Assembly (NCBI RefSeq): GCF_011305415.1
Contig: NZ_JAANOQ010000001.1
Span: 372,001-436,000 of the forward strand
Origin: Flavobacterium bernardetii
Lineage (GTDB): Bacteria; Bacteroidota; Bacteroidia; Flavobacteriales; Flavobacteriaceae
Length of the DNA stretch: 64,000 nt
Reading direction: 5' to 3'
Under the pieces are notes generated by a model. That model was not told the origin of the DNA. It made no database searches and saw only the letters and a program-made list of their open reading frames with translations. Position numbers and translations under genes: made by a program. Below are positions 33,529 through 42,726 of the stretch, piece by piece (within the stretch, counting starts at the first letter, position 1; each line of letters opens with the position of its first letter).

Positions 33529-34683
33529 TTACAAAGTGTTGTTTTGTAAATTGTTACGATAAGAAGTTGGCGTATTACCCGTGTGTTTTTTAAATGCAGT
33601 ATTAAAAGAAGATTTGGAATTAAAACCCACATCGTACAGAATTTCTAAAATAGTGACCTTGTTTTTTGTGCTATCTTTTAAAGTTTCCATTGCGTTTTCA
33701 ATACGATAGCTATTTACGAAATCGTAAAAATGTTGTTCTAATTTATGATTAATTAAAACTGATAAATTTCGAACAGGAATTCCAACAGCAGCAGAAACCT
33801 CTTGAATGGTTAAGGAAGGATTAAGAAAGGGTTTTTCTTCAATCATATATTTTTTTAATTTCTCTAAATCTTCTTGATGCTCTTTTTCGCTGATAGTTTG
33901 TGTTTCGTTTTTATTTTCCTCTAAAACAATATCAGCAACCAATTTTAATTTTGAATCGATATTTCTAAATAAACTAGGATTATTTAAGGCTTTAAATAAA
34001 TACCAACAAACAATAAATAGCAGAAATACTTGGATGCCAATTTTTATTAATTCAGAAATATATGGATAATCAGAAAATTTGAAAATGTTTTTTACAATCG
34101 TACACGAATATAAAATAGTTAGTACGATTGTAAACTGAAACAACCAATTATAAGAATTAATATTGGCACCTGCATAATTTTCAAGATATAGTTTTTTTAC
34201 TTTTCTTAATATCATAAAGACGGCAATAAAATATATAACTATTTGAATATGTATAAGAGTATGATTGAATTGTAGTTCTATCATGCTCTTGCGATTTATA
34301 ATAAAGTTCACTTTAGCAGCAGCATCAACCAAATAAAAACGCGGTAACATAATGACATTTGCAATCAAAAACGGAAGCAGATGTAGGATGTATTTGGGTT
34401 TAAACCTAAAATCTGAATAACAAACCGATACTACATACAGATAAAAAGCAGGAATTTGCAAGAAAGCGAGTGTGCTTCTTAGAATTCCCAGATTTGATGG
34501 ACCTGTAGTGACTAATTCAATCAAAGGTGTGCTAGAATCTATTGCGGTTATGATCAGAAAAAAAGCAAAAAGAGAATTACTTAATTTGTGTTTCGTTTGA
34601 ACCGTAACCAGAAAAAAGGAAAGAAATAATGAAATGAACAATGAGATTACAGTTACAATAACTAATAAATTAAATTTATCCAT
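33529..34683 (-). CDS. Membrane-anchored AraC-type transcriptional regulator
   Basis: A 384-residue protein with about seven predicted membrane helices in the first ~230 residues (LLVIVTVISLFISLFLSFFL at the start, LFIVCWYLFKAL at the end). A charged linker then leads to an AraC/XylS helix-turn-helix domain (about 280-380: LTIQEVSAAVGIPVRNLSVL, ILYDVGFNSKSSFNTAFKKH, TGNTPTSYRN). The 7TM-plus-HTH_18 arrangement is common in Bacteroidetes and suggests signal sensing at the membrane with direct DNA binding. Regulation of the adjacent serine hydrolase genes is plausible from position only. Confidence 0.85.
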   Translation of the reverse strand: MDKFNLLVIVTVISLFISLFLSFFLVTVQTKHKLSNSLFAFFLIITAIDSSTPLIELVTTGPSNLGILRSTLAFLQIPAFYLYVVSVCYSDFRFKPKYILHLLPFLIANVIMLPRFYLVDAAAKVNFIINRKSMIELQFNHTLIHIQIVIYFIAVFMILRKVKKLYLENYAGANINSYNWLFQFTIVLTILYSCTIVKNIFKFSDYPYISELIKIGIQVFLLFIVCWYLFKALNNPSLFRNIDSKLKLVADIVLEENKNETQTISEKEHQEDLEKLKKYMIEEKPFLNPSLTIQEVSAAVGIPVRNLSVLINHKLEQHFYDFVNSYRIENAMETLKDSTKNKVTILEILYDVGFNSKSSFNTAFKKHTGNTPTSYRNNLQNNTL

Positions 34684-34783
34684 TTATTATTTTCTTTTGG
34701 TGTTAGTAAGGTTTATAATTATGGTTAACACTTGATTATATGCGTTACGATGTAATATGAATCAAATATATAAAATTTTCATA

Positions 34784-34817
34784 AAAAAACCTCGAGAAAA
34801 TGAAATCTCGAGGTTTG
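34784..34817 (-). terminator. CCTCGAGA hairpin terminator of the TPR-like gene
   Basis: AACCTCGAGA-aaatgaaa-TCTCGAGGTT stem, 5 bp past the stop codon; near-identical stem at 38137-38169. Confidence 0.75.
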
Positions 34818-34821
34818 AAAG

Positions 34822-37071
34822 TTATCTTCTTGCGTTGAAATATTCAGGAAAATTATCACAGTTTGATACTAGTTCTTCATATTGAGAAGTATAATTATTT
34901 TTTAAATCTAAATAATATTTGTTTAAATTGGAATCATACTTATTTCCATATACATATTCTTCTCTTTGACTTAAAATTTTGTTTTTTTCACATCTTGCTA
35001 TCATTTTCAAACAAAGTGCTTTAAACTTTCTGGTTTTAGCGTGTTTAAACGCTAATTTATAATATTGTTTAGCCAAATTATTTTCAAAAAACTCTTTTTC
35101 ATCTTCAATTACAGTTTCGTTTCCATAACTAACCGTGTAATATCTTCTCATGATAGAGCAATTGCCATATTGTGTCATGTTGTAGTAACAATTCGCAATG
35201 ATAAAAAAGTAATAATCTTTGTTTATTTCTGTTGGCTGATTTGCTTTATTAATGTTTTTTATCAATTCTTTAGTTATGGTGTATTTATTAAATTTTACTT
35301 CTTTTTTTAATTGAATAAAACTAGGAGTATATTCTAATTTATAAAACGGATTATCACATGTTACTTTATCGGCATTAGCTTTTTTAAAATAAGGTAATGC
35401 CTTAATTAATTTGTTCTGACGAATATATTTTGTTCCCACTAAGTCATAAAGATTAGATAAATCCTTTCTTATAGCTTCATATTTCCAATTTGTAAAATTA
35501 TTAGAACTTACTAAGTTTGTTTTAATCGCATCAATTATTTTTTTGGTTTGATAAGGCGTGTAAATGGCATCTATATAATCAAAATAATTTTCATAATAAT
35601 CTGAATAAGTGTTTTTTTTATTTTTTATTGTCTTCCAATATACGCTGTCATAATTGTCAGAATAATTATTTTTCAATGTGGAAAATAAAATTGCTGCCTC
35701 AGTGGTATTGTTTTTTAGCTCAAATTCTTTTCCAATAGCAAAGATTAATTTTTTATTTTCTTTATGCTTAAAAAGCAATGTTTCTAACCTTTTAGTTATA
35801 AATGCGGTATCGTATTTTTGTTCAGCTACCAAGTTTAATGCTTCAAATATTTCCAATTGATGGATTAATGCCTCGTTTTTAGTAACTGTTTTTTTTAGTT
35901 TCGAAATTTCTAATAAACTATTTTTATGCTCTTTAGTAGCAAATAATACTATAGCTTTACAAGTGTTCCAAAGTTCTAAATTTTCTGAAGTTTGATGTTT
36001 TTTAGTACGAATAAAGTTTAGTAATTCTTTAGCATATTTTCTATCATATTCAATAGTATTGAATACTCTTTTTGTTGAAATATCTTCTGCAGTTTCTACT
36101 GCTAATGAAGGTTGGAATAGAGAATAATAAGGTGTAAAAATCCAATCTTCAATTTTATTTATTTCACGTAATAATAAAAAATTTAGGCCTTTATGATTTG
36201 GTTGTAGTTTGTTAATTTTCTTTAAATAATCTAAGGTTTTATCATGTTTTTTAACGCCAGCAATAAAATATACGTTGGCTTTTTCTTCTTTAGATTTGGC
36301 GTGTTTTAAGACTTCTTCAATAGCAGTATTTGTATCATATTGTTGAAGTACCATAAATCTTTTATCTACAGCATGAGCAAAAACTTGAGCCGCATAAAAA
36401 TTACGAAGCGAATTGTCTTTTTCAGCCAATGTTCGGAAATATAAACTCCAATAATAAATTATATTTTTGTCGTTGGTTAATTCAAAATTATCTTTAAAAA
36501 TCGTTTTTATTTTTACATTATTTTGATTGTAGTACGACATTCTTATGGCTAAAAAAGCATAACGTAATTTAATTTCTTTCGATTTACATTTTTTAGATAA
36601 CTCAATTGCCTTTTCTACTTGCTTAATTCTTTTGGGTAAAGTAATTACTTCATGTCTTTCCCATGGATCATCAATCCAAGTGTTTCCATATTCGCAACTT
36701 TTTGCAAATTTTAAATATGCTATGGCTTCTAAATCCTTATTTTGATATAAATATTTCAACATTTTATTAGTTGATTTCGAATGGATATCTTTTAAAGACA
36801 TTTCATCAATCAAATCACTAACTGAAATATTATCTACTTTGTTTTTACAATATTTCATCCATAACTGATTATTTGGAAAAATATAATTAGTAGGATATTT
36901 TATTCCAGGATAATTAGAATTACTAGAATAATTAAATTCAGCAAAGTCATAAATATTAAAAATTGAAGGGTTTAAAAACGAGAAACGTAATTCTTCACCA
37001 TAAGGATAAAACCCACAAGCAATTAAAAAATTACTCGATAAAACCGTTATAAAAACTAGAAATTTCTTCAT
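34822..37071 (-). CDS. Large exported alpha-helical repeat (TPR-like) protein, unrecognised
   Basis: A 749-residue protein. N-terminal signal (KKFLVFITVLSSNFLIACG) with a Cys at the cleavage region, followed by GFYPYGEELRFSFLNPSIFN. The body consists of many amphipathic helices with Ala/Tyr/Lys periodicity of TPR or SEL1 type (KALPYFKKANADKV, YYKLAFKHAKTRKFKALCLK). No enzyme motif. It overlaps the 3' end of the upstream lipoprotein gene by 41 bp, a tight coupling that suggests the two products act together. I know of similar uncharacterised pairs in Bacteroidetes but not of a function. Confidence 0.7.
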   Translation of the reverse strand: MKKFLVFITVLSSNFLIACGFYPYGEELRFSFLNPSIFNIYDFAEFNYSSNSNYPGIKYPTNYIFPNNQLWMKYCKNKVDNISVSDLIDEMSLKDIHSKSTNKMLKYLYQNKDLEAIAYLKFAKSCEYGNTWIDDPWERHEVITLPKRIKQVEKAIELSKKCKSKEIKLRYAFLAIRMSYYNQNNVKIKTIFKDNFELTNDKNIIYYWSLYFRTLAEKDNSLRNFYAAQVFAHAVDKRFMVLQQYDTNTAIEEVLKHAKSKEEKANVYFIAGVKKHDKTLDYLKKINKLQPNHKGLNFLLLREINKIEDWIFTPYYSLFQPSLAVETAEDISTKRVFNTIEYDRKYAKELLNFIRTKKHQTSENLELWNTCKAIVLFATKEHKNSLLEISKLKKTVTKNEALIHQLEIFEALNLVAEQKYDTAFITKRLETLLFKHKENKKLIFAIGKEFELKNNTTEAAILFSTLKNNYSDNYDSVYWKTIKNKKNTYSDYYENYFDYIDAIYTPYQTKKIIDAIKTNLVSSNNFTNWKYEAIRKDLSNLYDLVGTKYIRQNKLIKALPYFKKANADKVTCDNPFYKLEYTPSFIQLKKEVKFNKYTITKELIKNINKANQPTEINKDYYFFIIANCYYNMTQYGNCSIMRRYYTVSYGNETVIEDEKEFFENNLAKQYYKLAFKHAKTRKFKALCLKMIARCEKNKILSQREEYVYGNKYDSNLNKYYLDLKNNYTSQYEELVSNCDNFPEYFNARR

Positions 37072-38062
37072 TGTTGTAATTTATTAATTGTTGTTCATCT
37101 AGATGAAATAAAGACACGGTAATTTTTGAATCTAATGGAGTATGTTTTTTTAGAAGTTGTATAGCACTTTGGATATTTTCTGTAGTGGTTTCTTCAATTT
37201 TCAATTTATCACCTACTCTAAAATAAGATTCACCAATTATTGTGTCTTTCACAACTTCGTACCACATGGGTTTTATTGGTTTTAATACTTTTTTTGTATC
37301 ATTTAAATTAGCATACGAGATCTCTAAAAAATTATTATTTCTATACAGATGCATCCACGAATAAGTTGGTAATGCCACATCTAAATGAATAGGGTATTTT
37401 TCTTCTACCGTTAAATAACTTTTAAATTCTTCTAAATCAAGAATGGAGTTTTTGTTTTTATTTGATAACGGATTAATTAAATTATAGCACATTAACATTA
37501 CTTTATCAACAGGAGGAATTCCCATTTTTGTTCTGTATTTGTATGGATAAAGTCTTAAAGTACAGCTTATTTCTTTTTTCGAAATTGTTTTTAGAGCTTT
37601 TAAAAAATAGAAATAGTTATCTTTCGATTTTAAGGTCCAATCACAATCCATTTGATATTCGGTAACTTTTTTTTCTAATTTGAAATTGTCCCGACAATTT
37701 TTTTGAATTAAAAAATGAATATTGTCTGCTAATGTGTCTAATTCACTTTTACTACTTTTTATAAAAATTTCGTTTTTTAAATATACTGTTGGAACAATAA
37801 TTCTTTGTGCTTGATTATTGTACATCCTAAGATCTGTTTTAGAAAAAGGTATGTTGCCTAAAGTTTCATCGTGTTCGACTTCAAAAAATTTCAAATATAA
37901 TTTATTCACTTTCAAACTTTCAGTTATTGAATCTTCATATTGAGAAAACTGATAACCATTGCTCTTCCAATAATAAAAAGCGCGTTCCACTTGTTTTACT
38001 TTATGGTTGTTACAGGAAAAAAGGAATGAACAAAAAAGTATTCCTAGAAAAAATGGTTTCAT
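37031..38062 (-). CDS. Hypothetical lipoprotein partnered with TPR-like protein
   Basis: A 343-residue lipoprotein: ATG at 38062 gives signal FFLGILFCSFLFSCNN with a lipobox Cys. A TTG start 15 codons earlier would destroy the signal peptide and is rejected. The mature part has mixed alpha/beta character (VERAFYYWKSNGYQFSQYED, YLKFFEVEHDETLGNIPFSK, IHFLIQKN) and no recognised motif. Its 3' end overlaps the next gene by 41 bp. It is probably an envelope protein anchored in the outer or inner membrane that works with the TPR-like partner. Confidence 0.65.
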   Translation of the reverse strand: MKPFFLGILFCSFLFSCNNHKVKQVERAFYYWKSNGYQFSQYEDSITESLKVNKLYLKFFEVEHDETLGNIPFSKTDLRMYNNQAQRIIVPTVYLKNEIFIKSSKSELDTLADNIHFLIQKNCRDNFKLEKKVTEYQMDCDWTLKSKDNYFYFLKALKTISKKEISCTLRLYPYKYRTKMGIPPVDKVMLMCYNLINPLSNKNKNSILDLEEFKSYLTVEEKYPIHLDVALPTYSWMHLYRNNNFLEISYANLNDTKKVLKPIKPMWYEVVKDTIIGESYFRVGDKLKIEETTTENIQSAIQLLKKHTPLDSKITVSLFHLDEQQLINYNNEEISSFYNGFIE

Positions 38063-38136
38063 TTGAAGAAAAAATATTAGTTGAAATTTCTGTATAAAAA
38101 TAATCAAAAATTATGCCCGATTTTAAAGAAAAAACA

Positions 38137-38169
38137 AAAACCTCGAGAAAAAAAATCTCGAGGTTTTTT
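38137..38169 (-). terminator. CCTCGAGA hairpin terminator after pepD
   Basis: AAAACCTCGAGA-aaaaaaa-TCTCGAGGTTTT stem with T run, 37 bp past the pepD stop. Confidence 0.75.
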
Positions 38170-38205
38170 ATTATGAATTACTTCGTAAATCGAAATTCGT
38201 AAATC

Positions 38206-39672
38206 TTAATTACGAACCGGAATGTTTTCCAAAATCTCTAATACAAATTTCCAGTATTTTTGCGCTGAAGCGATATTCGCTCTTTCATCAGGACTGTGTG
38301 CGCCTTTGATTGTTGGTCCGAAAGAAATCATATCCATTTCTGGGTAATTTGTTCCTAAGATTCCACATTCTAATCCAGCGTGACAAGCCACAACGTGAGG
38401 TTTACTTCCGTTTTGTTTTTCGTAAATAGAAGTTAAAACATCTAAGATTTCCGAGTTGGCGTTTGGTGTCCAACCTGGGTAAGAACCTCCAAAAGTTACT
38501 TCGCAACCCATTAATTCAAAAGCAGAACGTAACGCATTCGCTAAATCGAATTTTGAAGTTTCTACAGAAGAACGTGTTAAATTTTCTACTTGTAATTTTC
38601 CGTTTCCAACCGTAACTTTCGCAATGTTGTTTGAAGTTTCCACTAAATTATCAAAATCAGCACTCATTCTATACACGCCATTATGTGCTGCATAAATAGA
38701 ACGAACCATGTAAAACTGAGCCATTGGAGGCATCACTTTAGTTGGAGTCGTTGCCGATTTCTCAATCACGATTTCTAAGTTTGGTTCTGTAGTTTTGAAT
38801 TCTGTTTTAATTTCGTTTACAATTTCTTGCATATCGAAAGTAAAAGCTTCATCATAAATAGGAGCAATGGCAACTTGTGCAACACTTTCTCTTGGAATTG
38901 CATTACGTAAACTTCCACCATTGATGGTTGAAATTTGTAAGCCAAAATCTTCAAAACCATTAAATAATAAACGGTTCATAATTTTGTTAGCATTTCCTAA
39001 ACCTTTATCGATATCCATTCCTGAATGGCCACCATTTAAACCTTTTACAGTAATTGTATAACCTACAGAATCAGCAGGAGTTTCTTCTTCATCGTATTCT
39101 GCAACAGCTGTTACATCTACACCACCAGCACATCCGATATCAATTTCGTCGTCTTCTTCTGTATCTAAATTTAATAAAATTTCACCTTGTAATAAACCAC
39201 CTTTTAAGCCCATTGCACCAGTCATTCCTGTTTCTTCGTCAATTGTAAATAACGCTTCAATAGCAGGATGAGGAATTGTGGTACTTTCTAAAATAGCCAT
39301 AATAGTCGCCACTCCTAAACCGTTGTCGGCTCCTAAAGTGGTTCCTTTTGCACGAACCCAGTCTCCATCAACATACATTTCAATACCTTGCGTATCAAAA
39401 TCGAAATCCGTATCATTATTTTTTTGGTGCACCATATCTAAATGCGATTGCATTACGATAGTTTTACGGTTTTCCATTCCGGCAGTAGCAGGTTTTTTGA
39501 TAATTACGTTTCCTACTTCGTCATTAATGGTTTCAAATCCTAATTTCTGACCAAATTCCATCATAAATGCAATTACACGTTCTTCTTTTTTAGACGGACG
39601 TGGTACAGCGTTTAAATCGGCAAATTTGTTCCAAAGCTCTTTTGGTTCTAAATTTCTTACTTCTTGACTCAT
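38206..39672 (-). CDS. pepD: Aminoacyl-histidine dipeptidase (peptidase D, M20 family)
   Basis: A 488-residue cytoplasmic zinc dipeptidase that hydrolyses Xaa-His dipeptides such as carnosine. Metal-ligand motifs follow the M20C order: VMQSHLDMV (about 82-88), TTLGADNGLGVA (bridging Asp), FTIDEETGMTGAMGL (catalytic Glu-Glu), LLNLDTEEDDEIDIGCAGG, and HVACHAGLECGIL near the C-terminus. The family lid segment GGHSGMDIDKG is present. Length is normal, no signal peptide. Single gene with its own terminator. Confidence 0.95.
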   Translation of the reverse strand: MSQEVRNLEPKELWNKFADLNAVPRPSKKEERVIAFMMEFGQKLGFETINDEVGNVIIKKPATAGMENRKTIVMQSHLDMVHQKNNDTDFDFDTQGIEMYVDGDWVRAKGTTLGADNGLGVATIMAILESTTIPHPAIEALFTIDEETGMTGAMGLKGGLLQGEILLNLDTEEDDEIDIGCAGGVDVTAVAEYDEEETPADSVGYTITVKGLNGGHSGMDIDKGLGNANKIMNRLLFNGFEDFGLQISTINGGSLRNAIPRESVAQVAIAPIYDEAFTFDMQEIVNEIKTEFKTTEPNLEIVIEKSATTPTKVMPPMAQFYMVRSIYAAHNGVYRMSADFDNLVETSNNIAKVTVGNGKLQVENLTRSSVETSKFDLANALRSAFELMGCEVTFGGSYPGWTPNANSEILDVLTSIYEKQNGSKPHVVACHAGLECGILGTNYPEMDMISFGPTIKGAHSPDERANIASAQKYWKFVLEILENIPVRN

Positions 39673-39765
39673 TTTATTTTTGTTCTGTTTGTTGTTATTT
39701 TTTATTGTTCAAAATTCGTTATTCAACATTCAAAATTCGTTTTTTTTTGAATATTTAAGCATTGT

Positions 39766-40062
39766 TTATAAATCGTAATATGTATTTGGATTTTTAGAAG
39801 TGTTAAATATAGAAATAATGTGAATTTTTTTGCTTTCTTCCTTAATGTAATAAAACACAATAAAAGGAAATTTCTTCAAAGGTAAACCTATATAATCTTT
39901 ATATCTAATTTGAAAGTTTGGATTTATAACTATGGTTTCAATTGCGTTTTCTAAAGAGTTATAAAAAACTTCTCCTAAACCTTCTTTTTTTAAGTCATAA
40001 TAAGAAACAGCTTCTTGAATATCATTAATAGCATTTGGTTCAAAGAAAACGGAATAACTCAT
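39766..40062 (-). CDS. RelE/ParE-family toxin
   Basis: A 98-residue toxin of a type II toxin-antitoxin module. Family pattern: FFEPNAINDIQEAVSYYDLKK (first helix), a middle strand NPNFQIRYKDYIGLPLKKFPF, and FIVFYYIKEESKKIHIISIF at the C-terminus, typical of ParE/RelE-like folds. RelE members cleave mRNA on ribosomes and ParE members poison gyrase; sequence does not decide between them. The ATG overlaps the antitoxin stop codon by one base, the usual arrangement for co-translation. Confidence 0.8.
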   Translation of the reverse strand: MSYSVFFEPNAINDIQEAVSYYDLKKEGLGEVFYNSLENAIETIVINPNFQIRYKDYIGLPLKKFPFIVFYYIKEESKKIHIISIFNTSKNPNTYYDL

Positions 40063-40271
40063 TATTTTTTATTGAAAATTATCTTTGATTTTACTTCACT
40101 CCAAGGAATGTAATTTTCTTCATTTGAGTTTTTTCGTCGCGTATCAAGTATGTTTTTTATTTCAGATGTCATTTCGAAATCAGAAATAGTAGTATCATAA
40201 TTAAACTTTTCAATTAATTGCATAAAAAAGTTTAAATCTTGATCGGGAATATTTAAAGTAACTTGTGTCAT
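40062..40271 (-). CDS. Antitoxin of the ParE/RelE-type pair
   Basis: A 69-residue acidic/basic small protein directly upstream of the toxin, overlapping it by one base. The N-terminus TQVTLNIPDQDLNFFMQLIEKF resembles a ribbon-helix-helix or addiction-module start. The C-terminal part (ENYIPWSEVKSKIIFNKK) is the likely toxin-binding tail. Antitoxins of this type usually repress their own operon. Confidence 0.7.
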   Translation of the reverse strand: MTQVTLNIPDQDLNFFMQLIEKFNYDTTISDFEMTSEIKNILDTRRKNSNEENYIPWSEVKSKIIFNKK

Positions 40272-40344
40272 AAGATTAATGCCTATGCAACAAAATTATA
40301 AAAAATATTACTATTTATTAGTCGATTTATAATAATTTTAGCAA

Positions 40345-41412
40345 ATGAAAAAAAAGCTAAGTTTATTTTTATTCGTTCAAATTATACTGATGAAAGTTTT
40401 AGCGCTTTTTCCAGAAATGGTAGAGCGTTTTTATAGCAATGGATTGTATTTGTACCTCTCTAAAATTAGTCGAATTATTTTCGGTTGGATTCCTTTTTCT
40501 GTAGGCGATTTGTTTTATACGATATTGTTTTTCTTCATTTTTAGATGGATTTATAAAAACAGAATCGGATTTTTTAAAAATTGGAAAGCGAACGGGTTAA
40601 CCATTTTGAGTTTCATTTCGATTTTATATTTCTTGTTTCATTTTTTATGGGGAATCAATTATTACCGAATTCCATTGCATGAGAAAATCGGAATTGAAAA
40701 AGAATATACGAAAGCACAATTAATCGCTTTAACGGAAAAACTAATCGTAAAAACGAACGAATTACAATTTCAAATTGAAAAAGATTCTACTAAAAAAGTA
40801 GTGTTCAACTATTCAGAACAAGAAATGTATGAGATGTCGCCAAATGGTTATGATTTATTTTCGAATCAATTGACTGAAATCAAATATAAAAATGAAAGCA
40901 TAAAATCATCATTATACAGTTTGCCGTTGAGTTATATGGGATTTGGAGGTTATTTGAATCCGTTTACCAATGAAGCGCAAGTCAATTATTTGAAACCAAA
41001 ATACACTTCGCCGTTAACTATTTGTCATGAAATGGCGCATCAAACCGGAATTGCTTCGGAAAGTGAATGTAATTTCATTGGATTTATGGCGGCTTCGAGT
41101 AATAAAGATGTTTATTTTCAATATTCGGCTTATGCTTTTGCTTTGAATTATTGTTTGTATAATTTAGAAGTGATTGAAGAAGGAAGTAGTAAATCGTATC
41201 GTAAATTCATAAACAAAGGTGTTTTGGAAAATTTTAATGAAAATAAAACCTTTTGGAAACAGTATCATTCGTGGATTGATACATTTTTTGAATACTTTTA
41301 CGACAAGTTTTTAAAATTCAACCAACAAAAAGACGGAATGGAAAGTTATAGTAAATTTGTTGGCTTGTTGATTAATTACGATTTAATACACGATGTAATT
41401 CATGCAAATTAA
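40345..41412 (+). CDS. DUF3810 family membrane protein with metallopeptidase-like HExxH motif
   Basis: A 355-residue protein of the DUF3810 family. Three membrane helices fill the first ~105 residues (SLFLFVQIILMKVLALF, GDLFYTILFFFIFRWIY, LTILSFISILYFLFHFLWG). A large soluble domain follows, with the zinc-protease-like CHEMAHQTGIASESECNF (HEMAH plus downstream Glu). Peptidase activity is suggested by the motif but not shown for the family to my knowledge. The 3' end overlaps the LETM1-related gene by 11 bp, so the two are co-transcribed. Confidence 0.85.
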   Translation: MKKKLSLFLFVQIILMKVLALFPEMVERFYSNGLYLYLSKISRIIFGWIPFSVGDLFYTILFFFIFRWIYKNRIGFFKNWKANGLTILSFISILYFLFHFLWGINYYRIPLHEKIGIEKEYTKAQLIALTEKLIVKTNELQFQIEKDSTKKVVFNYSEQEMYEMSPNGYDLFSNQLTEIKYKNESIKSSLYSLPLSYMGFGGYLNPFTNEAQVNYLKPKYTSPLTICHEMAHQTGIASESECNFIGFMAASSNKDVYFQYSAYAFALNYCLYNLEVIEEGSSKSYRKFINKGVLENFNENKTFWKQYHSWIDTFFEYFYDKFLKFNQQKDGMESYSKFVGLLINYDLIHDVIHAN

Positions 41413-42592
41413 CCCATCAATTAACGGCTGGATTGAAAAATATATCAATCAGTATGCTAATGAAATTTCTCATTATGCAACTGAAGAAGAATTTTTTGTG
41501 GGTTGTCAGAATTCCGGATTAATTTACGGTTATGTTGTGAATTATCATTTAAATTCTGAGGTTGATGATAAAAAATGGGATACTGAAGAAAAGATTAAAG
41601 TTGGTTTTTTATCTACCTTAATTGCTTTGTATAAAGTCCAAAAAGGTAAAGATGTAGAAGAATTTATAGAAACAATTATTCAGTTTTATAATCAAATTTC
41701 TAAAGGGAAATTCAGTTTCATGAAAATGGTTTTGCCAGACGCGAATTCGTTTCAAAAATTGGAAAGTATTATCAATGAGCGTTTGCAAACCAATGACAAT
41801 ATTGTGACCAAAAACTTCACACACATGGTTACGAATGCGATGCTCTTTATTGATGTTTTGGCCTTTGAATTTTACCTAAAAAACGACACCATAAGTTTAG
41901 AGTTTTTTAAAGATTTAGAACGTAAATGTTTGGCTTTAATTATGCTTTCCTTGAATGTGAAAATTGATAAGTCGGAATACGATATGATGTTGTTAAAAAT
42001 GTTTGAAAACTCGTTGCGTTATTCTAAAGTTTCGAAGATAAATGAAGCAGAAATACTTGAATTAATTTTTGAAGGAAACAGAACAAATTTAGAAAGTTTA
42101 TACTTGTATGAAGTAGCGCATATGACGCTTTTAAGCGATGGTGTTGTGTACAATAACGAACAAATATTCTTAGAAGATTTTGCTTTAAAATTAAATTTAA
42201 ATAAAATAAGTCAAAATACTGGTTATGAATTGGTTAATTTCATAAACAAATATAAAAAAGAATTACCATTTTTTAATTTAAATCATCCCGTAAAACAGTT
42301 TTATAATAACACGCAGGATAATATTGGAAAGCTGGTTAGTAGGAATAAAACACGTTTAATTAAGGAGCTTTCTGAAAGTAAAGAATTGGTGAAATTATTG
42401 CGAAAATCTACCCAACATGATTTGAGTTTTGAGGAAAAAAAGAAAGTAAAAAAACAGCTACTAGATATCTGTAAATCGATACCGTCATTGACTATTTTTT
42501 TACTTCCAGGTGGAGGTTTGTTATTACCAATTTTGATAAAATTTATACCTCAATTATTGCCTTCTGCGTTTAATGAAAATTTAAACGATTAG
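41402..42592 (+). CDS. LETM1-related biofilm-associated family protein
   Basis: A 396-residue protein, mostly helical. Its C-terminal ~90 residues are LETM1-like: LVSRNKTRLIKELSESKEL, then SFEEKKKVKKQLLDI, IPSLTIFLLPGGGLLLPIL and FIPQLLPSAF, where the hydrophobic segment matches the LETM1 membrane-proximal LP-rich stretch. Proteins so named occur widely in Flavobacteriia with little experimental data. The ATG lies within the DUF3810 gene (11-bp overlap). The start has no signal peptide. Confidence 0.7.
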   Translation: MQINPSINGWIEKYINQYANEISHYATEEEFFVGCQNSGLIYGYVVNYHLNSEVDDKKWDTEEKIKVGFLSTLIALYKVQKGKDVEEFIETIIQFYNQISKGKFSFMKMVLPDANSFQKLESIINERLQTNDNIVTKNFTHMVTNAMLFIDVLAFEFYLKNDTISLEFFKDLERKCLALIMLSLNVKIDKSEYDMMLLKMFENSLRYSKVSKINEAEILELIFEGNRTNLESLYLYEVAHMTLLSDGVVYNNEQIFLEDFALKLNLNKISQNTGYELVNFINKYKKELPFFNLNHPVKQFYNNTQDNIGKLVSRNKTRLIKELSESKELVKLLRKSTQHDLSFEEKKKVKKQLLDICKSIPSLTIFLLPGGGLLLPILIKFIPQLLPSAFNENLND

Positions 42593-42601
42593 TTTTTTTT
42601 A

Positions 42602-42718
42602 GCCACGAATTCACGAATTTTTTTACTAACTAAAATCGAAAATTTATTCGAATTAATTATCGACTTAGTCGATTCAAATTATATATTTAATTCGTTTTAT
42701 AATGCGAGAATTCGTGGC
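42602..42718. repeat. GCCACGAATTC hairpin between convergent genes
   Basis: GCCACGAATTC (42602-42612) and GAATTCGTGGC (42708-42718) are exact inverted arms around an AT-rich loop that itself contains the perfect palindrome ATCGACT-T-AGTCGAT (42659-42673). Same repeat family as 880-940. It fills the gap between convergent genes and could act as terminator. Confidence 0.65.
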
Positions 42719-42726
42719 AAAGTTTT

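Noticed and set aside
37031..37071. 41-bp overlap as an annotation error
   Set aside because: Shortening the downstream gene would remove its signal peptide and the upstream stop codon is fixed, so the overlap is real.
34784..38169. Matching CCTCGAGA hairpins as ends of a mobile element carrying the TPR/lipoprotein pair
   Set aside because: Each hairpin sits directly after a minus-strand stop codon (TPR-like gene and pepD) with a T tract, so two similar terminators explain them better.
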